Below, piece by piece: positions 5,689-8,548 of a stretch of DNA of 8,548 nucleotides. Origin of the DNA: Lentisphaerota bacterium (GTDB lineage Bacteria; Verrucomicrobiota; Kiritimatiellia; RFP12; JAAYLN01); NCBI GenBank assembly GCA_012514915.1, contig JAAYZJ010000169.1, positions 1 through 8,548 on the forward strand, given 5' to 3'. The translations under genes were made by a program, and so were the position numbers. The notes under the pieces were generated by a model that ran no database searches, had not been told where the DNA came from, and worked only from the letters and a program-made list of their open reading frames with translations. Each line of letters opens with the position of its first letter. Positions within the stretch are counted from its first letter, which is position 1.

Positions 5689-8295
5689 ATGGCTGATGAC
5701 GCGTCCACTCCTGAAACCCCTCGTGATGATGCCGCTCCCGCCGCCGAGGCGGTCGTGACCCCCGAGCTGTTGCCGGCCGGCGTGCAGCGGATCAACATCG
5801 AGGACGAGATGACGACCTCCTACATCGACTACTCGATGAGCGTCATCATCGGCCGCGCGCTCCCCGATGCCCGCGACGGGCTCAAGCCGGTCCACCGCCG
5901 CGTCCTGTACGCCATGCAGGAGCTGGGCAACCTCCATTCGCGGCCCCACAAGAAATCGGCGCGCGTCGTGGGTGACGTCATTGGTAAGTACCATCCGCAT
6001 GGTGACCAGGCCGTCTACGACACGATCGTCCGCATGGCCCAGGATTTCTCGCTGCGCTATCTGCTGGTCGACGGCCACGGCAACTTCGGCTCGGTCGATG
6101 GCGACCCCCCCGCCGCCATGCGCTACACCGAAGTCCGCATGCATCGGCTGGCCGAGGAGATGCTCGAGGATCTCGACAAGGAGACGGTCGATTTCGGCCC
6201 CAACTACGACGAGTCGCTCACCGAGCCGCTCGTGCTGCCGTCCAAGATCCCCAACCTGCTGCTCAACGGCTCGTCGGGCATCGCGGTCGGCATGGCGACG
6301 AACATACCGCCGCACAACCTCAACGAACTCGTGGACGGCATCACGCACTACATCGACCACCGCGACTGCACGGTCGACGACCTCATGGCCTTCATCCACG
6401 GGCCCGACTTCCCGACGGGGGCGATGATCTGCGGCGCCCGCCAGATCGAGGCGATGTACAAGCTGGGGCGCGGCCAGTTGACGGTCCGCGGCTGCGCCGA
6501 GATCCTGGAGGAGAAGCACCGCGAGTACATCCTGATCAGCGCGCTCCCCTACATGGTCAACAAGGCCAACCTCATCGCGAACATCGCGTCGATGGTCAAC
6601 AACAAGGAGCTCGAGGGGATCTCCGACATCCGCGACGAGAGCTCGAGCAAGGGAATCCGCGTGATCGTCGAGATCAAGCGGGGCGCGATCGGGCAGATCG
6701 TCCTCAATGCCCTCTACAAGCACACGCAGCTCCAGACGACGTTCGGGGCCAACATGCTGGCGATCGACGACAACCGCCCGAAGGTGATGGACCTGAAGGA
6801 GATGATCCGCTGCTACGTGGACCACCGTTTCGAGGTGATCACGCGGCGCACCGCCTTCGAACTGCGCAAGGCCGAGGCGCGCCGGCACATTCTCGAAGGC
6901 CTGCTCAAGGCGCTCGATCATCTCGACGAGATCGTCCGCCTGATCCGCGCCGCCCGCGTGCGCGACGAGGCCCGCGCCGCCCTGATCGCCACGTTCGCGT
7001 TCAGCGAGAAGCAGGCCGACGCGATCCTGGAGATGCGCCTCTACCAGTTGACGGGACTCGAGCGGGACCGCGTCGAGGCCGAGCACCGCTCCGTCCTCGA
7101 ACGGATCGCCTATTTCCAGTCGCTGCTGGCCGACGCCAGCCTGATCTTCGGCGTGATCAAGACCGATCTGCAGGAGCTCAAGTCCCGCTACGGCGACGCG
7201 CGGCGCACGGCGATCGTGCCGCTGGAGGGGGAAGTCGACATCGAGGACCTGATCGCCGACGCCCCCTGCGTGATCACACTCAGCCACAAGGGGTACGTCA
7301 AGCGCGTCGCCCTGAACGTCTACCGCGAACAGCGCCGCGGCGGACGGGGCGTCATGGGGGCCGCGACGCGCGAGGAGGACTTCGTCAGTTCGCTGTTCGT
7401 CGCCAAGACGCACGACACGCTCCTCTTCTTCACCACGTTCGGACGCGTGTTCGCCAAGCGGGCCTTCGAGGTGCCCGAGGCGGCGCGCACGGCGACGGGC
7501 AAGGCGATCGTCAACCTGCTCGAGCTGCAGCCCGACGAGAAGGTCGCCGCGCTGATGCGCATCCGCGCGTTCGCCGACGACCGCTGCATCCTGTTCGCCA
7601 CCGAGCGCGGCACCGTCAAGCAGACGCTCCTCTCCCACTACCGCAACATCCGCCGCAACGGGCTGATCGCCATCAACATCGACGAGGGGGATCACCTGAT
7701 CCAGGTCTGCCAGACCCGCATCGACGACCATGTCATCCTGGCCACCGCGCACGGACAGACGATCCGCTTCGGCGTCGAACAGGTCCGGACGACCGGCCGC
7801 AACTCGACCGGCGTACGCGGCATTGCGCTGGAGGAGGGGGACCGCGTCGTCAGCATGACGGTGGTCAGCCCCGAGGCCGCCTTCATGATCGCGACCTCGA
7901 ACGGCTACGGCAAGCGGACCGCCTTCGGGGAGTTCCGCGTGCAGCACCGCGGCGGCAAGGGGATCATCGGCATCCAGACGAGCTCGCGCAACGGCGAGGT
8001 CGTCGCGGCGGCGGCCGTCCGCGAGGACGAGGCGCTGATGATGATGACGGCCAACGGGATGATCGTCCGCTCGCCGGTCGATCAGCTCCGCGTCATCGGG
8101 CGCAACACGCAGGGGGTGCGCCTGGTCAATCTCGACGCCGGCGATTCGCTGCTCGAGGTGATCGTGGTGCCGTCGGAGCCGACGCCGGAGGCGGTCGAGG
8201 CCCAGGCCGCCGCCGAAGCCGAAGCCAACGGCAAGGGCGACGGCCCAACCGGCGGCGCCGACGGCGACGAGGCGGCACCCCCTCAAGACGCCTAG
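5689..8295 (+). CDS. gyrA: DNA gyrase subunit A
   Basis: GyrA is the breakage-reunion subunit of the A2B2 gyrase that introduces negative supercoils using ATP. The protein is 868 aa from the ATG at 5689. A low-complexity Ala/Pro/Asp-rich leader (about 1-33) precedes INIEDEM, making the N-terminus 24 residues longer than in E. coli. The active-site Arg145-Tyr146 (AMRYTE) corresponds to E. coli Arg121-Tyr122. The C-terminal DNA-wrapping pinwheel starts near 514 and holds the GyrA-box QRRGGRG at 548-554, which marks it as gyrase rather than topoisomerase IV; a degenerate box, QHRGGKG, is at 752-758. An acidic Ala/Glu/Gly tail follows from about 828. The E. coli-type insertion of about 45 residues in the tower region is absent, as in most bacteria. 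In the quinolone-determining region the Ser83 equivalent is Gln107, while the Asp87 equivalent (Asp111) is kept. gyrB is not adjacent in the visible sequence. Confidence 0.97.
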   Translation: MADDASTPETPRDDAAPAAEAVVTPELLPAGVQRINIEDEMTTSYIDYSMSVIIGRALPDARDGLKPVHRRVLYAMQELGNLHSRPHKKSARVVGDVIGKYHPHGDQAVYDTIVRMAQDFSLRYLLVDGHGNFGSVDGDPPAAMRYTEVRMHRLAEEMLEDLDKETVDFGPNYDESLTEPLVLPSKIPNLLLNGSSGIAVGMATNIPPHNLNELVDGITHYIDHRDCTVDDLMAFIHGPDFPTGAMICGARQIEAMYKLGRGQLTVRGCAEILEEKHREYILISALPYMVNKANLIANIASMVNNKELEGISDIRDESSSKGIRVIVEIKRGAIGQIVLNALYKHTQLQTTFGANMLAIDDNRPKVMDLKEMIRCYVDHRFEVITRRTAFELRKAEARRHILEGLLKALDHLDEIVRLIRAARVRDEARAALIATFAFSEKQADAILEMRLYQLTGLERDRVEAEHRSVLERIAYFQSLLADASLIFGVIKTDLQELKSRYGDARRTAIVPLEGEVDIEDLIADAPCVITLSHKGYVKRVALNVYREQRRGGRGVMGAATREEDFVSSLFVAKTHDTLLFFTTFGRVFAKRAFEVPEAARTATGKAIVNLLELQPDEKVAALMRIRAFADDRCILFATERGTVKQTLLSHYRNIRRNGLIAINIDEGDHLIQVCQTRIDDHVILATAHGQTIRFGVEQVRTTGRNSTGVRGIALEEGDRVVSMTVVSPEAAFMIATSNGYGKRTAFGEFRVQHRGGKGIIGIQTSSRNGEVVAAAAVREDEALMMMTANGMIVRSPVDQLRVIGRNTQGVRLVNLDAGDSLLEVIVVPSEPTPEAVEAQAAAEAEANGKGDGPTGGADGDEAAPPQDA

Positions 8296-8350
8296 CCGGC
8301 GGCACGTTGCCGGCGATCAGTCGACGATCACGGCGACGACGGTGGCCATA

Positions 8351-8392
8351 ACGTGCCTGTCTCCCTCGGCCGCCCGAGGGGGACGGGCATGT
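8351..8392 (+). terminator. Long stem-loop after gyrA (terminator-like or REP-like)
   Basis: Positions 8351-8369 pair with 8374-8392 in an unbroken 19-bp stem (16 Watson-Crick, 3 G-U) closed by the loop CCGC. It starts 55 nt after the gyrA stop. No U-tract follows, so it is not a textbook intrinsic terminator. The outer arm, GTGCCTGTCTCCC, recalls palindromic intergenic elements of the GTGCCTGTCCCC type seen in many bacteria, which makes a REP-like element an alternative. The structure is certain from the sequence; the function is not. Confidence 0.55.
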
Positions 8393-8402
8393 CTGGGTTG
8401 AA

Positions 8403-8420
8403 CCGCCAAGGCCGCCAAGG
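8403..8420. repeat. CCGCCAAGG tandem repeat (two copies)
   Basis: Two exact head-to-tail copies of CCGCCAAGG lie at 8403-8411 and 8412-8420, and a third related copy, GCGCCAAGG, lies at 8483-8491. The unit resembles CGCCAAGG-rich intergenic repeats I recall from planctomycete and verrucomicrobial genomes. No coding frame explains it. Confidence 0.6.
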
Positions 8421-8548
8421 CACGGCCGATGCTTTCTGGCGCAGCGGGCGGCTGGGCCAGGTCGGCGGATCGTTTCACCGGAGCGCCAAGGGAAGAGGCG
8501 TTGCCGGGCGTCCCCGCCCGTGGCGCGTCTCGACGCGTCCTCGTCCTC

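Larger units (their letters stand above)
8296..8548. other. Non-coding region downstream of gyrA
   Basis: No supported gene is seen. The region holds the 19-bp stem-loop, the CCGCCAAGG repeats, an interrupted palindrome (CGCGTC 8524-8529, GACGCG 8532-8537) and two copies of GTCCTC at 8537-8548 that run into the window edge. A plus-strand frame from the ATG at 8429 stays open to the edge for 40 codons. Its AAGG ribosome-site candidate belongs to the repeat, and its product (MLSGAAGGWARSADRF and onward) is not recognisable. Confidence 0.5.

Noticed and set aside
5620..8286. 888-codon open frame on the minus strand opposite gyrA
   Set aside because: Its product is a low-information Ala/Arg/Asp/Val/Leu-rich string, a typical antisense shadow of a GC-rich gene. 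The plus-strand GyrA is unambiguous.
8295..8314. Small inverted repeat GCCGGC-N8-GCCGGC at the gyrA stop as a terminator
   Set aside because: Only a 6-bp stem with no U-tract; such repeats are expected by chance at this GC content.
1..8548. tRNA, rRNA, CRISPR array, riboswitch, insertion sequence or transposase
   Set aside because: I looked for these on both strands and saw no supporting sequence.

Overview
The window comes from a GC-rich bacterial chromosome. Four features make a Planctomycetes-Verrucomicrobia-Chlamydiae type lineage (for example Kiritimatiellota, Lentisphaerota or Verrucomicrobiota) a reasonable guess: high GC, a corrinoid methanol methyltransferase relative, a GyrA with an Ala/Pro/Asp-rich leader and acidic tail, and CGCCAAGG and GTCCTC repeats between genes. 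That guess rests on recall, not on a search.

Layout. (1) Positions 1-303 look like a divergent control region. A good sigma70-type promoter (perfect TTGACA, 17-nt spacer) points left towards a gene of which at most the first codons are visible. (2) Positions 304-4646 hold a tight four-gene rightward operon: a fused type I CoA-transferase, an acetyl-CoA acetyltransferase, an NAD-type 3-hydroxybutyryl-CoA dehydrogenase, and an SDR-family 3-hydroxyacyl/3-oxoacyl dehydrogenase. Gaps are 12-26 nt and each gene has its own ribosome binding site. All four keep their catalytic residues. (3) Positions 4673-5599 on the minus strand hold a 5'-truncated methanol:corrinoid methyltransferase (mtaB). About 308 codons are open and well conserved, but the N-terminal third is missing; the homology stops at a TAG next to a 9-bp tandem duplication. 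(4) Positions 5689-8295 hold a complete gyrA behind an AT-rich promoter. (5) Positions 8296-8548 are non-coding and contain a 19-bp stem-loop, CCGCCAAGG repeats and the start or end of a GTCCTC hexamer repeat.

How the genes work together. The operon encodes C4 acyl-CoA chemistry: activation of a short-chain acid or 3-oxoacid by CoA transfer, interconversion of 3-hydroxybutyryl-CoA and acetoacetyl-CoA, and thiolysis to acetyl-CoA (or the reverse). Both dehydrogenases carry the Asp at the end of beta-strand 2 that favours NAD(H). This fits a catabolic, ketone-body or hydroxybutyrate-like role, but no crotonase or acyl-CoA dehydrogenase is present to define a full butyrate pathway. gyrA is a housekeeping gene unrelated to the operon.

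I see no clear new multi-gene system. The points most worth checking are the abrupt loss of the mtaB 5' end beside gyrA, the Gln at the quinolone-determining Ser83 position of GyrA, and the strand-asymmetric hairpin after gyrA.
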